Assembly (NCBI RefSeq): GCF_007677725.1
Contig: NZ_VEDF01000004.1
Span: 124,001 to 188,000 of the forward strand
Source: Pseudomonas sp. URMO17WK12:I11
Lineage (GTDB): Bacteria; Pseudomonadota; Gammaproteobacteria; Pseudomonadales; Pseudomonadaceae
Length of the DNA stretch: 64,000 nucleotides
Direction of reading: 5' to 3'
Part shown: positions 28,969 through 36,816 of the stretch, one piece after another
Layout of the letters: every line of letters begins with the position of its first letter
Position numbering within the stretch: the first letter of the stretch is position 1
Position numbers and translations under genes: made by a program
Notes under the pieces: model-generated
The model's input: the letters and a program-made list of their open reading frames with translations, nothing else
Told to the model about the DNA's origin: nothing
The model's database searches: none

Positions 28969-29092
28969 CTAATTAGCTGCCAGTCGAAATACGTAATGTT
29001 TTTTGCGCTCTACTTGATTCACAGGCGCTGCTAGCTCCTCGCGAAGCTCGACACTCAGAGTGCCATTTTAGGTATTCGCTCTAAGGCTTAAG
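28969..29092 (-). pseudogene. degraded tssB 3' end
   Basis: Reading the minus strand, a short frame gives LSVELREELAAPVNQ, matching LSNELRKELAALAPQ at the end of TssB (45498-46001). The nucleotides at 29021-29092 align with about 45511-45581, with one single-base gap interrupting the frame. The frame then runs into unrelated codons and a TAG at 28969. No ribosome binding site or start exists. Identity is near 70 percent, so this copy is older than the vgrG remnant beside it. Confidence 0.6.
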
Positions 29093-29164
29093 GTTGCCGG
29101 CAGCTGCAGACTCTCGTTTGTGAACAACCAAGCAAAAATTTTGTATCACATTGCGCTGTCAAAT

Positions 29165-29387
29165 GATTGAAACCACATGACCGACAGTATCAACCGGAAC
29201 GGCTTTCTCGCTAACCATGGCGCATTTTTTTGTCCTGCGCCAGCCCCCTCTTCAAATAAGGAAATGTCCTACAAGCTTCAGGCGGAATGACAGATAGACT
29301 TCCATACCAGCACACCGATACCTCAATAAAACCATCTAATAGGAGCAACCTGAGGAACGATATCGCATTGATTTATTTCAATAAATG
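29165..29387. repeat. diverged copy of the tssB upstream region
   Basis: Aligns by eye, in the same orientation, with 46088-46310. Shared landmarks in order are CCGGAA, GCCAGCCC, AATAAGGAA then TCCTACAAGCT, TCAATAAAA, GCAAC followed by TGA, GCATTGA, and AATGG/AGTGG. It lies on the 5' side of the tssB and vgrG remnants, as the original does for tssB. Confidence 0.65.
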
Positions 29388-29611
29388 GAATCTTTTTAAC
29401 AAAACTTCCTACAGCATGTGTTGGAAAGAATATCTCCAACGACGGTCGTAATTCGAAACTCCTAAACCCCAGCAGCAAAAGCACCAACGGACACAGGCAC
29501 AACGAGCTCATCATGGTGGATGTTCACCAACCAAGATCCCAGCACAAGAAAGATTGCAAACCCAGCAATAGCCATCATAACCGCAAGCATCCACGCAAAT
29601 ATTGCGAACAT
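29323..29611 (-). pseudogene. small membrane protein with apparent frameshift
   Basis: An ATG at 29611 opens MFAIFAWMLAVMMAIAGFAI, a strongly hydrophobic helix, followed by a second hydrophobic stretch and a stop at a GGGGTTTAG. Removing one G of that run joins the frame to FRSFELRPSLEIFFPTHAVG and on to a stop at 29323, which reads like the natural continuation. Either the gene is decayed or the assembly has a one-base error in the homopolymer. The family is not recognised. Confidence 0.45.
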
Positions 29612-29619
29612 ATACAGCT

Positions 29620-29867
29620 TTATCCCGAACCAGGAAAAACAGGCGTTACTGCACAGCTGCAGAATATAAAGCCGTCAGAGCCACCCGCATTGACAAACTG
29701 CGCCCCCGCACCCAGCTCAATACTCTCCGAAGCAAGCGAAATCGCCAACCAAGGAGCTGCACTACCTGCTGACCTAAGCAATGAGTCCAAGTCATGAAAA
29801 TATTTTTCATTGGCGCCATCCTCGCCTTAGGCTTGCTAACGCCATTCGCACTAAGCTGTCGTGACAT
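29620..29867 (-). pseudogene. small ORF with strong RBS and apparent frameshift
   Basis: AGGAG lies seven bases before an ATG at 29867 (MSRQLSANGVSKPKARMAP). Downstream, the frame with protein-like composition (DLDSLLRSAGSAAPWLAISL, then GGSDGFIFCSCAVTP, stop at 29620) is shifted relative to the start, with the change needed near the AAAAATATTTT run. It lies between the 273-residue secreted protein and the small membrane ORF, all in one direction. Function unknown. Confidence 0.4.
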
Positions 29868-30628
29868 TGATCAACTCCTGATCGCCATACATGCTCAATC
29901 GAGCATACATTTATAGGAGCCCATTCCAGCGCCTGCTGCCCCGACAACCCAACTTCCGAACCAGACTCACGCAAAAATTCCGGGCGATGAAGACAAGCTA
30001 TCGGGTGTAATGACGGCGTGGGATTACAGTTCCCTAACAGCAAGCCACCCACTACTTCAGCAGTATCTCGCGATTCGTTCGGAGCAAATTGATATGCAAC
30101 AACCAAGGGCAGACAATCATCATCAATTCCTAGATCAAGCCACTTATCAATAGCCACTAACCCCGCATCGCCCCGTTCGAACCACTCAATTGCAAAACCA
30201 CAATCGTCCCATTTTACTGATGAGAAATCACTATCCTGCCCCTCCAGACCTGAGTTTTGGCTTGCCAGAGAGATCGAATTCAGGCAGCGACTTACCAATA
30301 TACGACTACTTACTTCAGATGAAGTTTCGTATAATTGAAGCCAGACTTCATTTCCAGAACCACAGAACCCATCCGGACGCATTGAACTCGAGTCGATCAC
30401 CTGAAATATGGAGAGGTAATTTTTGTCACCGACGCGATGCAGCCCCCCATCAAAATAGCCCCCTTTTACTCCAACAGGAACGCCAACTAGATATTCGTCT
30501 CCGTTTTGAACTACCACCACTACTTGTCCGCCCTTGGCATCAACCCAACGAGTTTCGCCGGCGTAGGCCCCGACCACGCAAAAGGCATGGAGAAAAAGCC
30601 CAATCAATCCCACAAGCTGCCTATTCAT
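29807..30628 (-). CDS. secreted cysteine-containing protein of the effector module
   Basis: A 273-residue protein with a cleavable signal peptide (MNRQLVGLIGLFLHAFCVVGAYA). The ATG at 30628 overlaps the PAAR stop by one base (TGATG), so translation is coupled. The mature part is acidic and has about ten cysteines (for example DGFCGSGNE, LVSRCLN, DDDCLP, GNCNPTPSLHPIACLH), suggesting disulfides in the periplasm. No family is recognised. The last 30 residues overlap a neighbouring ORF with its own RBS and may be out of frame. Candidate immunity or accessory protein by position only. Confidence 0.6.
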   Translation of the reverse strand: MNRQLVGLIGLFLHAFCVVGAYAGETRWVDAKGGQVVVVVQNGDEYLVGVPVGVKGGYFDGGLHRVGDKNYLSIFQVIDSSSMRPDGFCGSGNEVWLQLYETSSEVSSRILVSRCLNSISLASQNSGLEGQDSDFSSVKWDDCGFAIEWFERGDAGLVAIDKWLDLGIDDDCLPLVVAYQFAPNESRDTAEVVGGLLLGNCNPTPSLHPIACLHRPEFLRESGSEVGLSGQQALEWAPINVCSIEHVWRSGVDQCHDSLVRMALASLRRGWRQ

Positions 30629-30903
30629 CAAGAACGTGATCCGCATAACAGACCCCACTGAAGCGACGTGATCAACTCACAACCACAGGAACAGCAACGA
30701 CCGTCTAAAGCAATGGGCCGACCTTTAACTTGTGAACCTGTATCCCCCTCTGCTATTTCATTCACGCCGTGCCCAGGTATTGGACAAAAAACAGCATCAC
30801 CTACGCAAGCGACATCAAGCTGCATGAATTTCAATCCTCGGGTGCCGGCAAGCACCTTGCCTCCCGAAGACAGTTTATCGCCAACACGAATAACTCCGCT
30901 CAA
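30628..30903 (-). CDS. PAAR-domain spike-tip protein, first copy
   Basis: A 91-residue stand-alone PAAR protein with the same body as the copy at 26715-26978 and a different tail (LQWGLLCGSRS). The position that is ATG in the other copy is TTG here (30903), probably the start; a GTG four codons earlier is the alternative. It lies 84 bases after the SUMF1 lipoprotein gene and is coupled to the following secreted protein. It would sit at the tip of the VgrG trimer encoded upstream. Confidence 0.82.
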   Translation of the reverse strand: MSGVIRVGDKLSSGGKVLAGTRGLKFMQLDVACVGDAVFCPIPGHGVNEIAEGDTGSQVKGRPIALDGRCCSCGCELITSLQWGLLCGSRS

Positions 30904-32630
30904 ATCATTAAGCACCTAATAATAAAATCATTGCCGCCTTCCAGGCATCCTATATCTAAATGCTCCCTGAAATTGAGAGCTCGCCGCTACTCAATCCGAC
31001 TGTCACTATTAACAACGCACCTAGCCGTTTTATCGCCCAACACAATCATTTTATGTTCAGATGCATAACCATGCGGGTTCTTAGGGGTTCTGTGCACATT
31101 CACTCCTCCTCCCCAGCTTGGATTGGCATATGCCTGACCACGCAGAACTTTTGTATCCCGGCTATAGTAGTCCTTGCTCACTGGTGTCTCCGGCCCCTGG
31201 GGGTCAATTTCAGGGGAGTACTGATAATAATTTTCGTCATACCAATCTTTAACCCACTCCAGCCCATTATCCGACATGGCGTAAAGGCCCAACGGATTGG
31301 GAGGAAACCTGTCTACTGGCAAGGGCGTAAGTCCGTCCGTGCTCCATCCCATTTGTCTAGCAAAATCCCGACGATCTCGAGAAGTAGAAATGTTAATTCC
31401 TTTCGGCCCTCCCCCATATTTAGTAAAACCATCATTTGTCTGCCTATAGGTACCGTCATCAGTGGCCACCATCAAAAACTGACCGCGGCTGCGTGCCGCG
31501 TACTCCCACTGGGCTTCAGTGGGTAATGAGAAAGGAAGATTGGACACTTTAGCCAGCCAGTTGCAATAGCGGTCGGCCTCATACCAGTCCATATGCGCTG
31601 GCAAATTAGGTAAAGAATGAATATTCTTCCATTCCTCCTGTATTTCCTCATTCTCAAAAGAACGCAAATTAAGACCATTGCTTTTAAGATACATCTCAAA
31701 CTCTTTATTTGAGATCTTAAATCTTGCAATAGAAAAGGCGCTCAACTTGACCTTATGTACTGGCCGACTGTCTTCATCACTATCATAAGACATTTGCTCC
31801 GGCCCATACTGCAAGCCATAATCCCCCATCAAGTATTCACCACCCTCAACGAACACCAAGTCCCTTTTTACTTCTTCGATAAAATGCTTCATCTCTATCG
31901 GCGTTATCCCGAGTTCCTTATGATCAACTCCGCTCGCCAACTGGTCACAGCCTGACAAACTCACAAAAACCAAACAAAATAGAGACACCTCAAAAATTTT
32001 CACGACCACTCCAATTAGATTTACTTAAGCAATGCCCGCACCACAAGGACCAAACTTGCAGCCTCGCGGGTAATTCGGATTACGACCAACGTTTAGCTTA
32101 TAATAGACCGTATCATTCATAGCGAGCGCATAACCAGAAGAACCAAACTCCTTCAACCGATCATAAATTATGGCCAATTCGCTTCGCTCATATTTTATTT
32201 CATAGAACTCTCTGTCTCGATCCCTCCCTAACTCAAGAAAGTCAACCAGGCTTCGCTCATGCCGCTCGACGGCGTCTAACTCATCATATTCCTCTGATGG
32301 GCCATTCCCTTGCGCATTGACACGAGACAATACTTTATGCCACTCCGGCTTGCTCTGAATACTTCTAAGCACACAAAGCACCGCCTCTTTTCGTTCGCCG
32401 TAGCGATCGAGAAACTCTATGTTTCCTGGATCTATATTATCCCACTTACCATGACGCGTTAGAAGGTAAAGCAATATACCCTTAGCTTCAGGTGTGTAGC
32501 GCAACAGATCTAACTGTCGGGTGATAACATTTTTAGCTAACTGATTCCGTCGTCTCGAAGCGTCAACACTCCTCTTCGTTTCATCAGCCAATTCACCAAC
32601 CTGTCTTGTGAAATCACGTGCAATTTCTTT
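30660..32630. repeat. direct repeat copy A of effector module
   Basis: The partner of 26738-28705. Here the PAAR, SUMF1 lipoprotein and effector 3' sequences are part of an intact module with vgrG. Homologous recombination between the two copies would delete about 4 kb including the secreted protein gene and the remnants. Confidence 0.85.
30987..32009 (-). CDS. SUMF1/formylglycine-enzyme-fold lipoprotein (candidate immunity protein)
   Basis: A 340-residue lipoprotein: N-terminal helix ending in LSGC (Cys21) followed by Asp, then an SUMF1-fold domain from about residue 50 (FVEGGEYLMGDYG, SLPTEAQWEYAARSRG, NPLGLYAMSDNGLEWVKDWY, GDKTARCVVN). The region that holds the two active cysteines in formylglycine-generating enzymes reads RGQAYANPSWGGGVNVHRTP, without cysteine, so it is unlikely to be an enzyme. 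It starts 15 bases after the putative effector gene. TagR of other T6SSs shares this fold. Location, export and duplication suggest immunity to the effector; this is inference. Confidence 0.8.
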   Translation of the reverse strand: MVVKIFEVSLFCLVFVSLSGCDQLASGVDHKELGITPIEMKHFIEEVKRDLVFVEGGEYLMGDYGLQYGPEQMSYDSDEDSRPVHKVKLSAFSIARFKISNKEFEMYLKSNGLNLRSFENEEIQEEWKNIHSLPNLPAHMDWYEADRYCNWLAKVSNLPFSLPTEAQWEYAARSRGQFLMVATDDGTYRQTNDGFTKYGGGPKGINISTSRDRRDFARQMGWSTDGLTPLPVDRFPPNPLGLYAMSDNGLEWVKDWYDENYYQYSPEIDPQGPETPVSKDYYSRDTKVLRGQAYANPSWGGGVNVHRTPKNPHGYASEHKMIVLGDKTARCVVNSDSRIE

Positions 32631-34292
32631 AATCGATTCTTTTGCGAACAAGTAATGCTCATATACATTAGCGCCAACGACCTCCATTTGCATAACACAA
32701 TACTTCGTATACACACTAAATGCATCAACATCCATGACTCTAAAAAAACCATAATCCCTTTGATTCAATTGATAAATCAACCAGGCACCAAACTCTAGAA
32801 ACGTATTGCCATCCACCTCACAAATAAAGCCACCTTTGGCACCCACCCCTTTGCATAGAGATGCTGCAAAATGAAAACAAAACTTTCCATTAATAAAAGT
32901 ACAATGAAAACTCAATCCGGCACCCACCCCCGCTAACCCTGCAATACTGGGTCCTATTTCACAAAAATCGACGTACTCTCCACTGGTCTCCAGTATACCG
33001 CCATTTGTTTCCCCTGCCGCTGTCGGCTTTAACCATTGCAGTGATCCCGTCAGTGTTCCTTCCGCCCTCGCACCCGCAAAAGCTTCTGCCGAAAGTTTTA
33101 TCCCTTCATCTTCACTGCTCATCTGCTTATGAAAATCGTAAGCTCGGCTTCTTCTTTCACTGAAACGTCTCAAACGACCAGGTTGACCCATGACGGTTTG
33201 CTGGTCACCACTCCTGACCACCTGGAATTGAGTCTCCACCTGAAGCGTCGCTCCAATAAATGCGGCCAAGCGAACGTTCAAACTCAGGCGCATCATCCCT
33301 AAATCAAACGGGACCTCGTTCTCATCAGAGGGATTAACTGTAAGCGCCCATCCGATGCGATCCGGGGCGTAAATTGAAAAGGACGCTATGCCGGCAGCCG
33401 CAGTCAAGCTGCCGCCACCCTCTCCTTTGATGGAGAATTGTTGCTTACGTGGATCAATTTCAACATTTGCGCCGAAATTGGAAACAAAGCGCATAAACTG
33501 TGCTCCGCCCTCAAAGTCAATATGATCCCCCCACTTTGCCTCACCTTGTGCGGCAGCATTCCAGCTATCCGCCCAGTCAAAAAGTGAACAATCCATACTC
33601 AGCGCCTCAGGATCAAAACCAAGGCCTGTCCATTTAACAACATTCTTCAGATCAAATTTTATTTTTGGCCAATTCAATCCGGCAAGTTGCCTCTTAAGCT
33701 TCTTGTCGTCTATACGTCGAATTTTTCCATCACTGCGTCGTTCAAAGATACTTTCAGCGCCGCCTTTTTTGTCACTACTTTTCAACGACACAGTATGGAG
33801 TTTTCTGCCATCCTTGCCTTCACTGTAGTAACCTTTTTTTACATAAACTACAGGCGCTCGTTTCTCACCCGCTTTTCTTTTAGCAGACTGACCACTAACA
33901 GGAATAAGCTCCACAACATCATTATATTTCATGTCCTGGGTAGAAAACTCACCAATTTTTTCTTTTAACTCTTTTCGCTTCAACTCCAATTTTTCCTCAG
34001 CTCGCACTACAGCATCATGAAATGACGCCTCAGGCGCTGCTGTGGTTTCTGCAGCAATTCCATATTTTTCAATTGCAACGGAGTAATTAATTTTTTCCTG
34101 ATGAAAATCATTTACGCACTGCTGCATTTCCTTCCAATGCGCCTCAAACGCTGCAGCCTCACTATCAGCAATAAAGACCAACTCTTCGGCTTCCGGACAA
34201 AAATAACACTGCGCCGATTGATGATGAGCTACTACAACGGGTTTACTTTTGCAAATCCTATTCTCTGCTACTGAGATATCCGCACCACTCAT
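32025..34292 (-). CDS. putative VgrG-delivered T6SS effector, toxin type unknown
   Basis: A 755-residue protein encoded directly after vgrG (17-base gap). The N-terminus has a CxxC (residues 29-32, CYFC) in a conserved-looking AQCYFCPEAEELVFI segment. A charged coiled-coil follows at about 95-135, then a beta- and glycine-rich middle (about 250-540, including GEGGGSLTAAAGIASFSIYAP and IGPSIAGLAGVGAGLSFHCTF), and a helical, charged C-terminal 220 residues. No known nuclease, lipase, amidase or NADase motif is visible. The glycine-rich amphipathic middle could insert in membranes, but this is speculative. Codon use is AT-richer than core T6SS genes. A degraded copy of its 3' part lies at 28101-28703. 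Confidence 0.7.
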   Translation of the reverse strand: MSGADISVAENRICKSKPVVVAHHQSAQCYFCPEAEELVFIADSEAAAFEAHWKEMQQCVNDFHQEKINYSVAIEKYGIAAETTAAPEASFHDAVVRAEEKLELKRKELKEKIGEFSTQDMKYNDVVELIPVSGQSAKRKAGEKRAPVVYVKKGYYSEGKDGRKLHTVSLKSSDKKGGAESIFERRSDGKIRRIDDKKLKRQLAGLNWPKIKFDLKNVVKWTGLGFDPEALSMDCSLFDWADSWNAAAQGEAKWGDHIDFEGGAQFMRFVSNFGANVEIDPRKQQFSIKGEGGGSLTAAAGIASFSIYAPDRIGWALTVNPSDENEVPFDLGMMRLSLNVRLAAFIGATLQVETQFQVVRSGDQQTVMGQPGRLRRFSERRSRAYDFHKQMSSEDEGIKLSAEAFAGARAEGTLTGSLQWLKPTAAGETNGGILETSGEYVDFCEIGPSIAGLAGVGAGLSFHCTFINGKFCFHFAASLCKGVGAKGGFICEVDGNTFLEFGAWLIYQLNQRDYGFFRVMDVDAFSVYTKYCVMQMEVVGANVYEHYLFAKESIKEIARDFTRQVGELADETKRSVDASRRRNQLAKNVITRQLDLLRYTPEAKGILLYLLTRHGKWDNIDPGNIEFLDRYGERKEAVLCVLRSIQSKPEWHKVLSRVNAQGNGPSEEYDELDAVERHERSLVDFLELGRDRDREFYEIKYERSELAIIYDRLKEFGSSGYALAMNDTVYYKLNVGRNPNYPRGCKFGPCGAGIA

Positions 34293-34309
34293 TTCCTATC
34301 ACCCCGACG

Positions 34310-36814
34310 TTACTCAAAGAATAACTTTATGCTTTGAAGATCAACTCCATAGTGGGATTGTGTATAACCATTTCCATCTGTCATGCCTCTCAGCACGCTG
34401 CCATCAGCAGCTTCAATTCGATACCGTACATGAGGTTTTGGCTTGCCACTGACTTTATCTCTAACTTGAAAGCCACCTTGCATGGGATTGCTGTAAACGG
34501 GATCTTCCAGAATCATCGGTGCGAGGGCCTTCTCCAATGAGGCAGCGCCTCCCCAAGCGATATTGTCATTCTTGATATGCAGTTCACCCGGGGCGCCGAT
34601 CTCAACAGATCCGTCTTTTATCTTGATATAGGCACCTCTGCTAACCAGAGTGATGCCGTGCTGCGCATTGAGAACGATCTCGCCGTTACTGCTATTTAAA
34701 GCAAGTTCCTTGTCCGCTTGTAACGTCATCGCATCGCTTTGTGCCTGAATGTCCACAGGGCCACGAGCCGCAATTAATCTGAGCCCTAACTTTTGGGCGA
34801 ACAGACTGATTGCCTCACCTGCGGCCACGCTAAAACGTTTGAATAGGCTGAAGTCAGCACTGTCACCAGCCGTAGCTGTAATAGAGTTTTCTGCCGATAG
34901 TTGGATGTTTGCAGGTGTAACCATAGCTATCCCGGCAGGTGCCGAGGCAATGAGCCCCGCATCTTTGAGCCGCGCCAATGCCTCCCGCAGGCTCTGTTGG
35001 GCCTGATAATCAGCTGGTAATGCTCCCGACACAGCTGCGCTTTGCGCCAGTGCGTTCACCAATGCCAGAGCGTTATTGAGCTGAGCCAACGCTGCTCCCA
35101 TCTCCAGCATTGTCCCTTGGGCTTGAGGCTGAGCATCAGCACTGATGAAGATGCCGCTGCCACCGCGCATGGCGACATGCCCATCAGTGCGCAGTTCTGC
35201 CCCCGCCCCTCGGGGTTTGCGCTCAGCGTCAACTACATGCCCCAGATTGAGCTGGCTCTTGCCACTGTGCTCGGTACTGAGCTTGATGTGTTCCTGCCCA
35301 CGCGTATCGTCCATGCGCAACTTGTTGTTGGCCGGTGTCCGCAGCACGTTGCGTTTGTAGTTGCGCAGCGTCACGTGGTCGGGGTGTTCACTGTCGTGCA
35401 AGGCATGAGCGATGTAGGGCCGGTCTGGATCCCCTTGCTCGAACGCCACCGCCACTTCAGTACCGCAGATCAACGGCAAATGCAGGCCATGGGTGTCACC
35501 GGCGTAGGGGCGTGCCAGACGTAGCCAGACGCTTTCCTCGCCTGCTCGCCATGTGTCCCGGTCGAACAGGAAGTTGACTCGGTAACGTCCCTCCATATCG
35601 ATATGGCCGTAAGGATCGTTCTTCTGAGTACTGGTGACCGGCGCCGGCACCGTCCCGGAAATTTGTGGTTTGCCTTTGAAGTTCGGCCGAAAGCCTATCG
35701 ATTCCGAGTAAGGAATCGCGTCGAACTTGGCCTCCAGGCTGCGATCGCGTGCTGCTTCGACGGTCATATGGGTAATGACCACCCCAGGTTCGAAGGCCTG
35801 TGGCGCGCCGCCAGAGACCGTCAACACGTGTCCTGGGGTAAGCGTCACGCTACTGCTGATGCCACTGCAACGCGTCTGGTCGTTGAGGTAGCGTTCATGA
35901 TTCAGGCGCGCGTAGAAGTAGCCGCTTTCGCTGAGCAGATCCTCGTCCTGGTCAAGGGCATCGCCCAGCGCGGTGTACGGCTCGCCATAGTGGTAGCCCT
36001 CGCCATAAGTGGTGCTCGCACCACCGCTGTGGTCAACCTCGCCGTCCAGATAAGCGGCCGCCTCTCGGTGATGATAGGCACGCACGTTCACATGCTGCTC
36101 CACGACCTGATGTTCGACCTGCAGCGCCCACACGCCGTCCTGCGTATTACCGCTCAAACCCGACAACGGACGGTGTGGCAACGTAACGCCGAACTGGTAA
36201 TACCGTTGATGATCGTGAAACGTGACCACATCGATGGCAAGGCGATCATCGTGAGTGAAGCGGTACCAGATGCCGACCTCGGCCAGTAATCGGTCAATGA
36301 AAACCAGATCGCTTTCACCGTACTGCATGACCTGTTCGCGCTTTGGATACTCGCGCGCCAGGTCGAACAAAAAGTGTTGCCCTTCGAACCGGTGGCGATT
36401 ACGCAGGACACTTTCAACGATCTCCGGTACCGATTGATGCTGGTAGATCCGGTACTGCTTGCCCCGTCCGAGCAATGCCAGATGCGCTTCGAGCGTAACC
36501 TGGTAGCGCGCCTCATCGCGGGAGCCGGAGACGCGTTTGAAACCGGTGATCACGCCATGCAAGGTGTGGGAAGCCGCGTTGACCATTAAATGCTGAGCGC
36601 TGTGATGTGACTTGCCCAGGTAGAAGCTCGCGTCCTTTGCAAGGATGTGCGCGGCCTCGATATCCTGCTCTGGAGAGGTGAACGCAATGGTGTAGCTGAA
36701 GGGCTGGCTCAGCCACTCTTCGCCTTTGAATGACAGGATATCGATTTCAGCGGCAAGGCCTTGGACTTCAAGCTGGTAGTGATTATGGGTCGAACCCGTT
36801 AGAGCGCTCGTCAT
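34310..36814 (-). CDS. vgrG: T6SS spike protein VgrG (TssI) with C-terminal adaptor domain
   Basis: An 834-residue VgrG. The gp27-like N-terminal part includes FSYTIAFTSPEQDIEA and the gp5-like OB region includes KNDPYGHIDMEGRYRVNFLFDRD. A DUF2345 beta-helix (about 600-770) follows, then a C-terminal tail of about 55 residues (FQVRDKVSGKPKPHVRYRIEAADG...TDGNGYT). The tail looks like a transthyretin-type adaptor such as those that bind effectors. The ATG at 36814 follows a GAGGG and the ClpV stop. The adjoining effector gene is the probable cargo. Its first 105 body bases are copied at 28704-28808. Confidence 0.93.
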   Translation of the reverse strand: MTSALTGSTHNHYQLEVQGLAAEIDILSFKGEEWLSQPFSYTIAFTSPEQDIEAAHILAKDASFYLGKSHHSAQHLMVNAASHTLHGVITGFKRVSGSRDEARYQVTLEAHLALLGRGKQYRIYQHQSVPEIVESVLRNRHRFEGQHFLFDLAREYPKREQVMQYGESDLVFIDRLLAEVGIWYRFTHDDRLAIDVVTFHDHQRYYQFGVTLPHRPLSGLSGNTQDGVWALQVEHQVVEQHVNVRAYHHREAAAYLDGEVDHSGGASTTYGEGYHYGEPYTALGDALDQDEDLLSESGYFYARLNHERYLNDQTRCSGISSSVTLTPGHVLTVSGGAPQAFEPGVVITHMTVEAARDRSLEAKFDAIPYSESIGFRPNFKGKPQISGTVPAPVTSTQKNDPYGHIDMEGRYRVNFLFDRDTWRAGEESVWLRLARPYAGDTHGLHLPLICGTEVAVAFEQGDPDRPYIAHALHDSEHPDHVTLRNYKRNVLRTPANNKLRMDDTRGQEHIKLSTEHSGKSQLNLGHVVDAERKPRGAGAELRTDGHVAMRGGSGIFISADAQPQAQGTMLEMGAALAQLNNALALVNALAQSAAVSGALPADYQAQQSLREALARLKDAGLIASAPAGIAMVTPANIQLSAENSITATAGDSADFSLFKRFSVAAGEAISLFAQKLGLRLIAARGPVDIQAQSDAMTLQADKELALNSSNGEIVLNAQHGITLVSRGAYIKIKDGSVEIGAPGELHIKNDNIAWGGAASLEKALAPMILEDPVYSNPMQGGFQVRDKVSGKPKPHVRYRIEAADGSVLRGMTDGNGYTQSHYGVDLQSIKLFFE

Positions 36815-36816
36815 GA

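Noticed and set aside
29513..29916. Two forward ORFs (94 and 40 codons, ATGA overlap), the second beginning with a signal-peptide-like MKIFFIGAILALGLL
   Set aside because: All gene-like frames here are on the minus strand, the 94-codon ORF has unnatural composition, and no RBS supports it. The overlap is probably coincidence.
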